Of a stretch of DNA of 45,975 bases, positions 36,465-44,747 are shown piece by piece; the stretch's first letter is position 1; every line of letters begins with the position of its first letter. The notes beneath the pieces are model-generated. The model did no database searches, was not told where the DNA came from, and worked only from the letters and a program-made list of their open reading frames with translations. Source of the DNA: Terriglobales bacterium. Its GTDB lineage: Bacteria > Acidobacteriota > Terriglobia > Terriglobales > Acidobacteriaceae. Made by a program: the position numbers and the translations under genes. Where the stretch lies: positions 1 to 45,975 of the forward strand of contig DATMPC010000047.1 in NCBI GenBank assembly GCA_035567895.1, given 5' to 3'.

Positions 36465-37145
36465 TCAACCGACAAACCGATATCCCATTCCATGAACGGT
36501 GAGAAAGAAACGCGGTTGTTCCGGACTGGGTTCAAGTTTCTGACGCAAACGAACCAGATGTGCATCCACAGTTCGCGTCGTTGGATACCTCTCGTATCCC
36601 CAGACATCCTCGAGCAGGCGTTCACGACTCAGGACTTCGCCCGCATTGCAAATGAAATACTTCAAGAGCTCGAACTCCATTGCAGAGAATTCGATCTCGT
36701 TGCCGGCGCGGGTTATACGGCAAGCGCGAAGATCGACTTCCACATCGCTGAAGGAATATCGATCATGTTCTTTGGGCAGCGTGTGGCTGCGGCGAAGAAC
36801 GGCCTTCACCCGCGCGACCAGCTCCCGAATCGAAAACGGCTTGGTTACGTAGTCGTCTGCTCCGAGTTCGAGGCCGACGACTTTGTCGATCTCCTGGCCG
36901 CGCGCCGTGAGCATAATGATGGGAATTGAAGGCCGCTTGGCTTTAAGTTGCTTGCAGACGTCGAGGCCGCTCATCTTCGGCATCATCACGTCGAGGAGTA
37001 CCAGATCGGGAGAGTGAGCTAATGCTTTCTCGAGTCCTTCCGATCCGTCGTATGCGCTGAGAACTTCATACCCTTCAAACTCGAAGTTGTCGCGCAATCC
37101 TGCGACCATATTTGGTTCGTCTTCAACTATCAGTATTTTGGTCAT
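36465..37145 (-). CDS. OmpR/PhoB-family response regulator
   Basis: A 226-residue two-domain regulator. The receiver domain (1-120) has the acidic pocket EDE (8-10), phospho-acceptor Asp52 (LVLLDVMMPK), Thr80 and Lys102 (VTKPFS). The winged-helix DNA-binding domain (~128-226) shows FSDVEVDLRACRI, EFELLKYFI, LLEDVWGYE and RTVDAHLVRLRQKLE. Its start overlaps the kinase stop by four bases (ATGA at 37145-37142), so they form a cognate pair. TGTAAA-type direct repeats at 38935-38961, upstream of the kinase gene, suit an OmpR-type binding site and suggest autoregulation. Confidence 0.95.
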   Translation of the reverse strand: MTKILIVEDEPNMVAGLRDNFEFEGYEVLSAYDGSEGLEKALAHSPDLVLLDVMMPKMSGLDVCKQLKAKRPSIPIIMLTARGQEIDKVVGLELGADDYVTKPFSIRELVARVKAVLRRSHTLPKEHDRYSFSDVEVDLRACRITRAGNEIEFSAMEFELLKYFICNAGEVLSRERLLEDVWGYERYPTTRTVDAHLVRLRQKLEPSPEQPRFFLTVHGMGYRFVG

Positions 37146-38851
37146 GCCCCCACCGTATGTACCTGTTCGCTTGCAGTCCCTGCCGTCTGAGCAGGCTTGA
37201 TTGCTGCCTGAAGCGGCAGAACGATCGAGAACTTGCTTCCTTTACCCGACGTGCTCTCGACCGAAACCTCTCCTCCGTGCGCCTGAACAATATGCCGCAC
37301 TAGAGACAGTCCGAGACCGCTTCCCTTGTTCTCGTGGCAGAGCGGGTCGCACACTCGATAGAACTTGTCGAAGACTTTGTGTTGTTCCGCCCGGGGTATT
37401 CCGATTCCATGATCGACAACATCCAGCTTCACCGATCCATTGGATCGATAAAGACTAACGGCCAGGTACTTTTCCTGATTTGAATACTTGATCGCATTGT
37501 TTACGAGGTTCAGAAGCGAACGCGCGATCGCCTCGCGATCGACTCGCACAGGCGGCAACTCGTCAGTGATGTACTCCTCGTAGGTAAACCCATTCTGCTC
37601 GATCTGGTAACGGTAAGCATCGAGCGTGCTGCGCACCAGCGACGAGAGATCGGTGTCGCGAAACTCGTATTCCTTCTTGCCGGCTTCAATACGCGAGAAG
37701 TCGAGAATGTTATTGATGAGCGCAGTAAGCCGCTCGCTCTCCTTGCGGATTATTTTGTAGTACTCGAGCTGCTTCGTCTGTTCGGGTATGCGTCCCAACT
37801 CCAGAGTTTCAGCGTAGAGGCGAATCAGGGACAATGGCGTGCGCAGCTCGTGGGAGACATTCGAAACGATGTCAGATTTCAACTTCGCCAGTTCCATAGC
37901 CTTGTTCACGCTGCGATAAGTGAAATACAGTCCACTGAGAAGCAACAGCGAAATACTGCCGAGGATGATGTAGCTCGTCTTTAGGAAACGCTCCGAAATC
38001 GCCTGGATGGTTGTGCCCTGGTATTTGATGGCCAGTACCAGCTCGGGAAACGCGCCTTCAAGTTTGCGCTCGACTTCTGGTTCCCCACCGTCCCATGCCG
38101 GGGACGCGGCCAGGGACTCCCAATCTCTATATTGATGGAGCATGATCCCGATCTTTGGGTGGGAACTATCACGCCCAGCATCGGCTTCGGTATCTGCCAT
38201 GATGGATTTCAGAGTGTCTGGAAAGAATTCACGCTGCAGATAAACAGAATCGAAACAGATGCCGCCTAGGGTGATGCGATCTTTACCCGCGGCATCGATG
38301 GGGAATACAACCACGTTTTGATACGGATGTTTCTCACCCTTCAAGGTCGGGTATGAGAAGGCGAAGTACGGTTTCTCGCCCTTAAGCTGCATCTTGCGGA
38401 GCTTCGTCAAGAACATCTCTGCCTCGATGTTGAACCAGATCTGCACTTCGTTCTGCAGCTTTGTGCCTTCCGGGTGCGTCTCGGGATCCTCCATCTTTCC
38501 GGATTGAGACCGAACCAGCGTTCCTGTCAGCTTGTCATAGATAAAGACGTGAGCAGCCCAAGGATTCTCAGCGAGGATTTTTTCGAGTTCCTGGCCTGCA
38601 TTCGGCGCTCCAGGACAGGGGAATTTATGCCTCGCTCCATCCGCCATCTCGTAAGCGCGTTCTGTGAGCCGCTTTTCGGAGATCGCCAGCATCTGCTGAA
38701 AGTCGCGCTGGAAGGCGGCCTCGACCGCGCGGTCGCGTTGGATCGACTTGAGGTGCAGCACGCTGAATATCACAAGCGCCGCTGCTGGAAGAGCCACCAG
38801 CTCAAGCGTAAGTAGCATCCGAGTGCGTGCATTCCAAAACGGTTTCTTCAT
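37142..38851 (-). CDS. Membrane sensor histidine kinase
   Basis: A 569-residue kinase with two membrane helices (about residues 14-33 and 294-312) that bracket a ~260-residue periplasmic sensor domain of no recognised family. No HAMP domain is evident. The HisKA domain carries the phospho-accepting His334 (SHELRTP), and the ATPase domain the N box (LLNLVNNAIKYSNQ), G1 (DHGIGIP) and G2 (GSGLGLSLV) motifs. The periplasmic part contains acidic and aromatic-rich segments but no obvious ligand motif. It is the first gene of the four-gene operon and is translationally coupled to the response regulator. The upstream region is shared divergently with the small membrane peptide gene. Confidence 0.94.
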   Translation of the reverse strand: MKKPFWNARTRMLLTLELVALPAAALVIFSVLHLKSIQRDRAVEAAFQRDFQQMLAISEKRLTERAYEMADGARHKFPCPGAPNAGQELEKILAENPWAAHVFIYDKLTGTLVRSQSGKMEDPETHPEGTKLQNEVQIWFNIEAEMFLTKLRKMQLKGEKPYFAFSYPTLKGEKHPYQNVVVFPIDAAGKDRITLGGICFDSVYLQREFFPDTLKSIMADTEADAGRDSSHPKIGIMLHQYRDWESLAASPAWDGGEPEVERKLEGAFPELVLAIKYQGTTIQAISERFLKTSYIILGSISLLLLSGLYFTYRSVNKAMELAKLKSDIVSNVSHELRTPLSLIRLYAETLELGRIPEQTKQLEYYKIIRKESERLTALINNILDFSRIEAGKKEYEFRDTDLSSLVRSTLDAYRYQIEQNGFTYEEYITDELPPVRVDREAIARSLLNLVNNAIKYSNQEKYLAVSLYRSNGSVKLDVVDHGIGIPRAEQHKVFDKFYRVCDPLCHENKGSGLGLSLVRHIVQAHGGEVSVESTSGKGSKFSIVLPLQAAIKPAQTAGTASEQVHTVGA

Positions 38852-38934
38852 CGAAAAACCCCGTCAGCTTTCGTACGGTCCCTCAAGATCTGTCAAAAAC
38901 ATACTTGGATCAAGCGGACGACGTGCGAAATGGC

Positions 38935-38961
38935 TGTAAATGATGGTAAAAAACTTGTAAA
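38935..38961. promoter_or_regulatory. Helically phased TGTAAA direct repeats upstream of the kinase operon
   Basis: TGTAAA (38935-38940), GGTAAA (38945-38950) and TGTAAA (38956-38961) follow each other at 10-11 bp, on the same face of the helix, as OmpR/PhoB-type regulators prefer. They lie 84 bp upstream of the kinase start. An inverted repeat, ATATCGA/TCGATAT, sits nearby at 38997-39014. Binding by the operon's own regulator is an inference. Confidence 0.4.
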
Positions 38962-39070
38962 AAGATGGTGCGTTCGCTGGGCCGCACTATATATCAATAT
39001 CGAAAAATCGATATCGAAAGCGACAGCCGAGGCTTTTGATTCATCGAGTTGCGCGCCAACGCGGCTGTGA

Positions 39071-39099
39071 TTGACATGATCGTGATTGATCCATACATT
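39071..39099 (+). promoter_or_regulatory. Candidate sigma-70-type promoter for the peptide and permease genes
   Basis: A perfect TTGACA (39071-39076) and TACATT (39094-39099) are separated by 17 bp, and a ribosome binding site follows about 20 bp later. It would drive the small membrane peptide gene at 39130 and probably the transporter gene after it. Confidence 0.5.
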
Positions 39100-39129
39100 G
39101 GCGTGCTGTTCTTTTCGTGAAGGAGAACC

Positions 39130-39246
39130 ATGCGTAGCGAAATGAGCGTTTTGGAGGTTGCAAAGGCAATTGTTACTGACATCCACTTCTTAGTGCCCGT
39201 CGTTGTCCTCTTAGTTGGAGTGGCTCTTCTGGTGAAACTGCATTGA
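39130..39246 (+). CDS. Small single-span membrane peptide (38 residues)
   Basis: A short open frame beginning MRSEMSVLEVAKAIVTDIHF and continuing into a hydrophobic helix (LVPVVVLLVGVALLV) ending KLH. It has a good ribosome binding site, AAGGAG (39120-39125), four bases before the ATG, and a plausible promoter upstream. It ends 52 bp before the sugar-permease-like gene on the same strand. I do not recognise a family. It might be a membrane peptide linked to the permease or to the divergent kinase, or a translated leader. Confidence rests on the ribosome site and the clean membrane-helix pattern. Confidence 0.55.
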   Translation: MRSEMSVLEVAKAIVTDIHFLVPVVVLLVGVALLVKLH

Positions 39247-39298
39247 TCTCCATCATCTGCGTTCCCAGTACAGCGGAGCACGGGTTTACCTCAAACAT

Positions 39299-40588
39299 AT
39301 GAGCACAGCGACACAACCGCATACCTCTCAACGAATCGCATCGTTCCACAGCCTCGGCGTGATTTGCGGACTCGGAGCCGGTGTATGGCTCGGCGCGGCC
39401 GAGGCTCCGACAAAGCTCGTCAACTCTGGACTATCTCCGTTTGCTATTTCGTTGTGCATGGTTGCCGGAGTTTTCACCGCGCGATGGACCTTTCCTACAC
39501 TGATCAAGGGCACTCGCTCTGTGGTTTCCGATCTGATGGAAAAGAAGCACTTGATCATCTGGGCTCTGGTCGCTGGCGCCTTGTGGGCAGTGGCGAACAC
39601 GCTCACTGTGTTTGCGATTCGCGATGTTGGACTCGCTATCGCATTTCCGTTGTGGAACGCAAACTCCTTGATCGGGATATTTTGGGGATGGGCGTTGTTT
39701 GGAGAGTTGCGCGGCGCTGATCGCGGAACTATTGCGAAGGTTCTGCTGGGCGCGATCGCCATTGTGATTGCAGCAATTCTCCTCGGATTCAGCACGATCC
39801 AGGGCGGGATCACCACTCCCCATGCGGCGGTCCGCGGAATTATTGCTGCTGCGGGGGCTAGCTTGCTTTGGGGCACGATGTACGTGCCGTATCGCAAGGC
39901 TTACATCAGCGGCATGAATCCGCTCTCGTTTGTAACCGCATTCACGTTGGGTGAACTGGGGACCATGATTTCTCTGGTCCTCGCTCTGGATGGCGGAACT
40001 AATTCTCCGGTCTTCCATTCGCCCGAGGTAAGGCCCATGCTCTTCTGGTTGTTCCTGGGCGGATTCGTCTGGGTAATCGGCGACCTGCTCCAGCAATTCG
40101 CGGTGAAGTATCTCGGAATCGGCCGCGGTATCCCACTGTCGAACACGAACCAGCTTTGGGGTCTGGCCTGGGGTGCGTTGGTCTTTGGAGAACTGGCGCA
40201 CGCGGATTTCACGCACAAGATCCTGGTCATTGCCGGCTCTGTCGTTATGGTGCTTGGGGCGTTGTCGATCAGTTCGGCTGTGGCTGGACAAGGCGAGCAC
40301 TCTTCGACGAGCGAGGCGGTTCTAGCCGAGTGCAATCGCTACAAACTGAATTACGACAGAGTGCTAGCTGAATTCCGCGGGCAGGCCGAGGAGCGCCGGA
40401 AGGAGCGAGGCTGGTGGGACTACCTCATCATCGCTTCCGCGGTGGGTGTCTTTATCTGGCTTGGGATCCAGGCAGCGGTTCCTCCGATTTCCATGAATTT
40501 GTACTGGCTTAGCGTTCTCGTAGTCATTCTCGGAATTTCGCTGGTGGCTTGTGCGTGGACGCTTTGGCGGGCGACGAAGTTCTCCTAG
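39299..40588 (+). CDS. Sugar permease-like transporter (GRP/RhaT-like, drug/metabolite superfamily)
   Basis: A 429-residue membrane protein with about ten helices arranged as two similar halves, as in the drug/metabolite transporter superfamily. The halves are joined near residue 180-190, and motifs such as FPLWNANSLIGIFWGWALFGE in the first half and PLSNTNQLWGLAWGALVFGE in the second are internal repeats typical of glucose/ribose porters and rhamnose transporters. It probably takes up a sugar or related solute by proton coupling; the substrate is unknown. A hydrophilic insert near 330-380 (charged, with AEERRKERGWWDY) separates the last two helices. It may be co-transcribed with the small peptide gene upstream. 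Confidence 0.8.
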   Translation: MSTATQPHTSQRIASFHSLGVICGLGAGVWLGAAEAPTKLVNSGLSPFAISLCMVAGVFTARWTFPTLIKGTRSVVSDLMEKKHLIIWALVAGALWAVANTLTVFAIRDVGLAIAFPLWNANSLIGIFWGWALFGELRGADRGTIAKVLLGAIAIVIAAILLGFSTIQGGITTPHAAVRGIIAAAGASLLWGTMYVPYRKAYISGMNPLSFVTAFTLGELGTMISLVLALDGGTNSPVFHSPEVRPMLFWLFLGGFVWVIGDLLQQFAVKYLGIGRGIPLSNTNQLWGLAWGALVFGELAHADFTHKILVIAGSVVMVLGALSISSAVAGQGEHSSTSEAVLAECNRYKLNYDRVLAEFRGQAEERRKERGWWDYLIIASAVGVFIWLGIQAAVPPISMNLYWLSVLVVILGISLVACAWTLWRATKFS

Positions 40589-40974
40589 TCTCCATTTTCC
40601 CTGCTCAGGGAAAATAGCAGGGAATTTTTCCCGTGAAAAAAATTTCTGATCGCGAGACCCGCATGAACACAGGCGATTTGCAACTGACCAGGGAATCAGC
40701 AGGGAAATAGCAGGGAATCTGTTTCGCTTGCACGGCCGGCTCGCCCCTTGTCTTCCAGATTTCCGATAAACGAGCACCGATTCTGTTTGACTACCCACAA
40801 CTACCCTGGTACCACGAAAAGAAAGGAGGCACAAGGAGCATCTTCGCAGAAGTCGTGGCAGAGTCGCTCTCGGCTGTGGCCCCGCTCAAAGTCAAGAAGG
40901 GCGAGGCGCCAGGCCGCTATTACATCAAGCCCGCGCTGTCTGCAGGACCCGACTGTTTCTGCCGCCGGTACTGC
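40589..40974. other. Non-coding gap with phased CAGGGAA repeats
   Basis: A 386-bp gap between converging genes. CAGGGAA occurs at 40606 and 40618, then at 40689, 40700 and 40711 with an exact 11-bp period. The right part (about 40711-41013) stays open for ~100 codons on the plus strand but has no good start codon and runs into the end of the PHP gene; it also carries a CTCGGCTGTGG-type fragment like that at 4942-4952. I find no supported gene. Confidence 0.5.
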
Positions 40975-42468
40975 TCAGTAGTTAACGTAAACGGGGTTTC
41001 CGAGCAATTCTAATTTTCCGGATTGGGATACAACGTCGGCGCGCAGCCAGTGCCGGTGGCCATCGCTGTGCCACTGTAAAGCCAGAGTCTGATCGGGCGA
41101 CATGATTGCGGCCAACGGAATCGAAGCGTCTGGTTGGCCATCGACCAGGATGCGCAACTGCGAGCCCGTGCAGGCGAGCACGTGAGCCGACAGGCTGACG
41201 ATCTCGCCGGAACCAGCGCGCAGCGTACCCCCCATTGTGACCCCGGCTCTCCCCGCCTGAGCGCTGAAGTCGAGCACACGATCTTTGGACGCGGTCAGGT
41301 CAACGAAGACGCGCCCTGAACGGATCCCCGCCAGGATCCCCGCCACCGACAACTCCGATGCATACACCACGGTTGTAGGACTCCCCACCGAACCAGGCTT
41401 GTCCAGGGGGAGTTCGGGGTTGTGATTATCGCTGCCACCAATCGCGGTGGGCCGGTAACCGGCGCTCACTTGCTGTTCCCAGAATGGAATTCCGGAATAC
41501 GGACCCTCTTCCGCGCCCCCATTCACAGCTTCCACTGCGGCAATGAGGCTCATCTCTCCTGACTTCGGACGCCACCCACAGCCCATGCACGCCTCTCCAG
41601 TAGGCGCGCCAGGGTGGTTTATCGAGATGAGCGCACCGCGCTGACCATCGCGCACCAGGAGACTTCTCATATCGGGAACCGAGCTGGACCCAACACGAAA
41701 ATCCACAAACTCAGTCTTTCCGTAGAGGTTGGCGTGTCCCTCAAAGGTGGTAATCTCCCGCCCGGGAATCAGCAACAAGCGATCGAAGTAGGGTTGCAAC
41801 TCTCGGAGTGCGTCGAAGTGCGAGACCGTGTTGTGATCCGTAACCGCCACGAAGTCCAGCCCGCGAGCGGTTGCAGCCTGAAGCGTGACAAACACGGGAC
41901 AAGGAACCTTGTTCCCATTCTGGCTCTTGCATTGAGCATCACTGTGTGCGGAGTGCATGTGCAGATCACCGCGATACCATCCTGCACTCGAGCGCAAGGG
42001 CGTCTCTGAGAATCCTTCCGGAGCCTTCTCCACTCCGGCCGGCTCGAAATAGATCTGGGCTTCATACGACGCCACGCTCTTCTGCCTGATGTTGGGCACG
42101 CCGATCCAGAGCTTCCACGTCCCCGGCAGCACTACTCCCGAAAGATACGACGGAGTGGCGTCGGTTGCGCTGATTGTGAACGAACTCTTGTTGCCTCCAC
42201 TCCATCCGCGGAAACGCTGCGGATCCTGAATGCCGATATCGAGCGTCGTCCGCTCTTCTTTACCGGTGTAGTGAAACCGAACGGTGAGCCTCGCCGTGTT
42301 CGCAGGGACCTCGAACGGGGCTTCAATGTACGTGTTGTTCTGATCGCCTTTCACGGTGCCGCGCAACACCAGGTTCGGCTGTTGCGCAAACGCGGCTACC
42401 GTGATTAGGACAACAACGATCAGCAAGCGCGGAGTATTGGTGCGATAGGTTTCGATTTTGCGTTTCAT
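40975..42468 (-). CDS. Exported PHP-domain protein (predicted metal-dependent phosphoesterase)
   Basis: About 497 residues from ATG 42468, which begins a clean signal peptide (MKRKIETYRTNTPRLLIVVV, ending AFAQ). A ~130-residue N-terminal beta-rich domain (VRFHYTGKEERTTLDIGI) precedes the PHP domain, whose metal-binding motifs are visible: DLHMHSAHSDA, FVAVTDHNTVSHF, and later INHPGAP. PHP proteins hydrolyse phosphoesters with several metal ions; this exported type has no known substrate. A C-terminal ~100-residue beta domain follows. The frame is open back to TTG 42612, but that upstream part is not signal-like and holds a hairpin. Confidence 0.82.
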   Translation of the reverse strand: MKRKIETYRTNTPRLLIVVVLITVAAFAQQPNLVLRGTVKGDQNNTYIEAPFEVPANTARLTVRFHYTGKEERTTLDIGIQDPQRFRGWSGGNKSSFTISATDATPSYLSGVVLPGTWKLWIGVPNIRQKSVASYEAQIYFEPAGVEKAPEGFSETPLRSSAGWYRGDLHMHSAHSDAQCKSQNGNKVPCPVFVTLQAATARGLDFVAVTDHNTVSHFDALRELQPYFDRLLLIPGREITTFEGHANLYGKTEFVDFRVGSSSVPDMRSLLVRDGQRGALISINHPGAPTGEACMGCGWRPKSGEMSLIAAVEAVNGGAEEGPYSGIPFWEQQVSAGYRPTAIGGSDNHNPELPLDKPGSVGSPTTVVYASELSVAGILAGIRSGRVFVDLTASKDRVLDFSAQAGRAGVTMGGTLRAGSGEIVSLSAHVLACTGSQLRILVDGQPDASIPLAAIMSPDQTLALQWHSDGHRHWLRADVVSQSGKLELLGNPVYVNY

Positions 42469-43056
42469 CCAGAAGATCCGAGGGTGAATAGAGTTTCCAT
42501 TATCCACGAGCAGGACGTCATTCCAGGTTTCGGGTCCTTCCGGTTCATGAGCGGCACCCGAGCGCCGAAAGGCGGGTGAGCTGGCTAATTGATTGCTGCG
42601 ATTTCGAGGCAAACCTCTGGCACACCTTGGCGCTCGAATTGCTCGTCACGTGTAGTGACTTTCTGATGTAATTGTGTCAACTCCCATTAAGTCGAGACTG
42701 CCTTGTCCACACCGAATAGTCCTGCTGTTTCAACGGTGCTGAGTGATTGCGCCGATCAGCTTCATCAGATTGAGACATCCCTTGCAACGCTGGCGAAAAG
42801 CGCCGGCCGGCACAGTGGAATTGTTGCGCACGTTGCGTCCAGTGTTGGCACAGCTTTCTCCATAACCCGCTCTGCCTCCGCCGTGATCTGCTCCATAGAA
42901 CTCCACAATCGGCATGTCGCTATCAGCAAAAAGGCAGCGCAAACGCCCTCAGGGCATGTCAGATGACCTCGACGGCAGCCGGATAGAGTCAAACTACTAC
43001 GTGGCCTCCTCATCAAAGTGGCACGTGCAGTTACTTCTTGAAGGCCGTTTTCTGCA
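42469..43056. other. Intergenic region with a GAAA-tetraloop hairpin
   Basis: About 590 bp between divergent genes. A compact stem at 42555-42578 (CACC, bulge, CGCC, GAAA loop, GGCG, GGTG) looks like another dispersed repeat. Two frames of 85-170 codons cross the region on opposite strands, but neither has a proper start, ribosome site or family-like sequence, so I call none of them. The promoters of both flanking genes must lie here. Confidence 0.45.
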
Positions 43057-44502
43057 GTGAGGGATGTCCAATCGGATAAGCTTGGCTCTACCATCATGCG
43101 GAGCTGTCCACCTCTTGTGCCAATGCTCGGGCACGGCATGTGGGTTGCTCGTCTTAGGAGCGAGGACCCTTTCGTGGCTGGGGCGAGATTCCGGAGGGCA
43201 GGACTAGCGAGTGTGGCAGCGCTTCTCATCTTCGCTCTCCCGCCCGGTTTGCATTTCTCCGTCCTGGCGGGCTCATCTCCTCCCACCTTCTACAAGGATG
43301 TTCTGCCGATCCTGCAGCAGCATTGCCAGGTGTGTCATCGCGGAGGCGAGATTGCGCCGATGCCGCTGGTGACTTTTGCGCAGGCGCACGGCTACGCGGA
43401 AAAAATGAAGCGGATGACGAGCGCGAAGATGATGCCTCCGTGGTTCGCCGATCCGCGCTTTGGACATTTTTCCAACGACAACTCACTTAGGTCGGAACAG
43501 ATTGCCACCATTGCGTCCTGGGCTGACGCTGGAGCGCCTTCCGGCAATGCAAACGACGCTCCGCCGATCCCGCACTGGACTCGCGGCTGGAACATTCCCG
43601 AACCGGAACTGGTGATCGGGATGCCGAAGCCGGTGGCGATTCCTGCGCATGGCAACGTCGAGTACACCTATGAGATCGTGGCAACGGGATTCACCGGAGA
43701 CAAGTGGGTGCAAGCTTCCGAGATTCGTCCGACGAGCCGGGATCATGTGCATCATGCCGTGGTGTATATTCGTCCGCCCGGCTCGAAGTGGCTGCGCGAT
43801 GCCCCGGTTGGACGCCCGTTCTCCGCGTCGGACATGACGTCCGGCGAGGATCTCCACCAGGCGTTATTTACCGACAGCGACATGCTGCTCGTCTATGCTC
43901 CCGGCAGCTCGCCAGATCAGTGGCCTAACGGAATGGCAAAATGCATTCCCGCCGGGTCGGACCTGGTCTTCCAGATGCACTACACAACAAACGGCCACGC
44001 TACAACCGATCAGACGAGCATCGCTATCGTTTTCGCGAAGCAACCGCCAAAGCAGCGCGTGCTTACTCTGCAGCTCACCAACCACAGCTTCGTGATTCCT
44101 CCCCAGGCCGACAACTTTCGTGTAGAGGTCTTCGGCACACTGCCGAACGATGCAACGCTGCTGAGCTTCTTCCCGCACATGCACCTTCGCGGCAAGCGCT
44201 TCGAATACGACATTGTGCATGCGGATGGGACGATGGAGACGCTGCTTCGCGTGAACTACCACTTTCATTGGCAGATGAGCTACAAGCTCGCTGAGCCCAG
44301 GTTCCTGAAAGCCGGTACCAAGCTGCAGGCAATCGCATGGTTCGACAACTCAAGGAACAATCCGCACAATCCCGATCCGGAACAAACGGTGCGCTGGGGC
44401 GGGCAAACGTACGAAGAGATGATGGTAGGATTCTTCGATCTGGCGATTCCGGCGAACGTCGATAAGTGGCAGTACTTTGTTCGCCACGATCAGACACAGT
44501 AG
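43057..44502 (+). CDS. Exported haem c / copper monooxygenase-like hybrid protein
   Basis: About 481 residues. A basic stretch and hydrophobic segment (ARFRRAGLASVAALLIFALP) near residue 46-65 indicate a signal peptide, so the true start is probably one of the later in-frame codons (43096, 43120 or 43138) rather than GTG 43057; none has a good ribosome site. A cytochrome-like module follows with CQVCH (~residue 91-95) in the context YKDVLPILQQHCQVCHRGGE. The C-terminal ~300 residues resemble copper type II ascorbate-dependent monooxygenases, with histidine-rich motifs DHVHHAVVYIRP, FQMHYTTNG and FFPHMHLRGKRF. Redox chemistry in the periplasm is likely, substrate unknown. Confidence 0.78.
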   Translation: MRDVQSDKLGSTIMRSCPPLVPMLGHGMWVARLRSEDPFVAGARFRRAGLASVAALLIFALPPGLHFSVLAGSSPPTFYKDVLPILQQHCQVCHRGGEIAPMPLVTFAQAHGYAEKMKRMTSAKMMPPWFADPRFGHFSNDNSLRSEQIATIASWADAGAPSGNANDAPPIPHWTRGWNIPEPELVIGMPKPVAIPAHGNVEYTYEIVATGFTGDKWVQASEIRPTSRDHVHHAVVYIRPPGSKWLRDAPVGRPFSASDMTSGEDLHQALFTDSDMLLVYAPGSSPDQWPNGMAKCIPAGSDLVFQMHYTTNGHATTDQTSIAIVFAKQPPKQRVLTLQLTNHSFVIPPQADNFRVEVFGTLPNDATLLSFFPHMHLRGKRFEYDIVHADGTMETLLRVNYHFHWQMSYKLAEPRFLKAGTKLQAIAWFDNSRNNPHNPDPEQTVRWGGQTYEEMMVGFFDLAIPANVDKWQYFVRHDQTQ

Positions 44503-44747
44503 GCGCGTACTAAGACCCCTTCAGCGCCGAGAGCCCGGAGGCGAGACTGCCAAGAAGGCTGCATGTCAGCGAGAACAAGGTGCGCCACTCCCCTGAAGAA
44601 ATTTGCTTTGAGCGCAAGATTCGGATAGCACGGAGTCAGTGGGTTGTAATATGGTCCTCCAGCCATAATAGGAGTTCTGGTCCTTCGACAGACCCGTCAG
44701 AACAAGGATTGAGTAAAAGGCTTCACACGTAAAAGAAGGAGTTAGCA

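Noticed and set aside
39431-40300. A 289-codon minus-strand frame inside the permease gene
   Set aside because: No family-like sequence; antisense to membrane helices with internal repeat structure.
40364-40834. A 156-codon minus-strand frame across the permease 3' end and the following gap
   Set aside because: It spans the CAGGGAA repeats and is antisense to the permease; no domain or start signal.
40711-41013. About 100 open codons on the plus strand after the permease gene, possibly a decayed gene
   Set aside because: There is no good start codon or ribosome site, part of it matches a non-coding hairpin-type repeat, and it runs into the antisense 3' end of the PHP gene. I cannot support a gene or a named pseudogene.
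42703-43286. Two opposite-strand open frames in the gap before the haem/copper protein
   Set aside because: The plus frame starts with TTG without a ribosome site, and the minus frame overlaps the 5' end of the next gene; neither looks like a known family.
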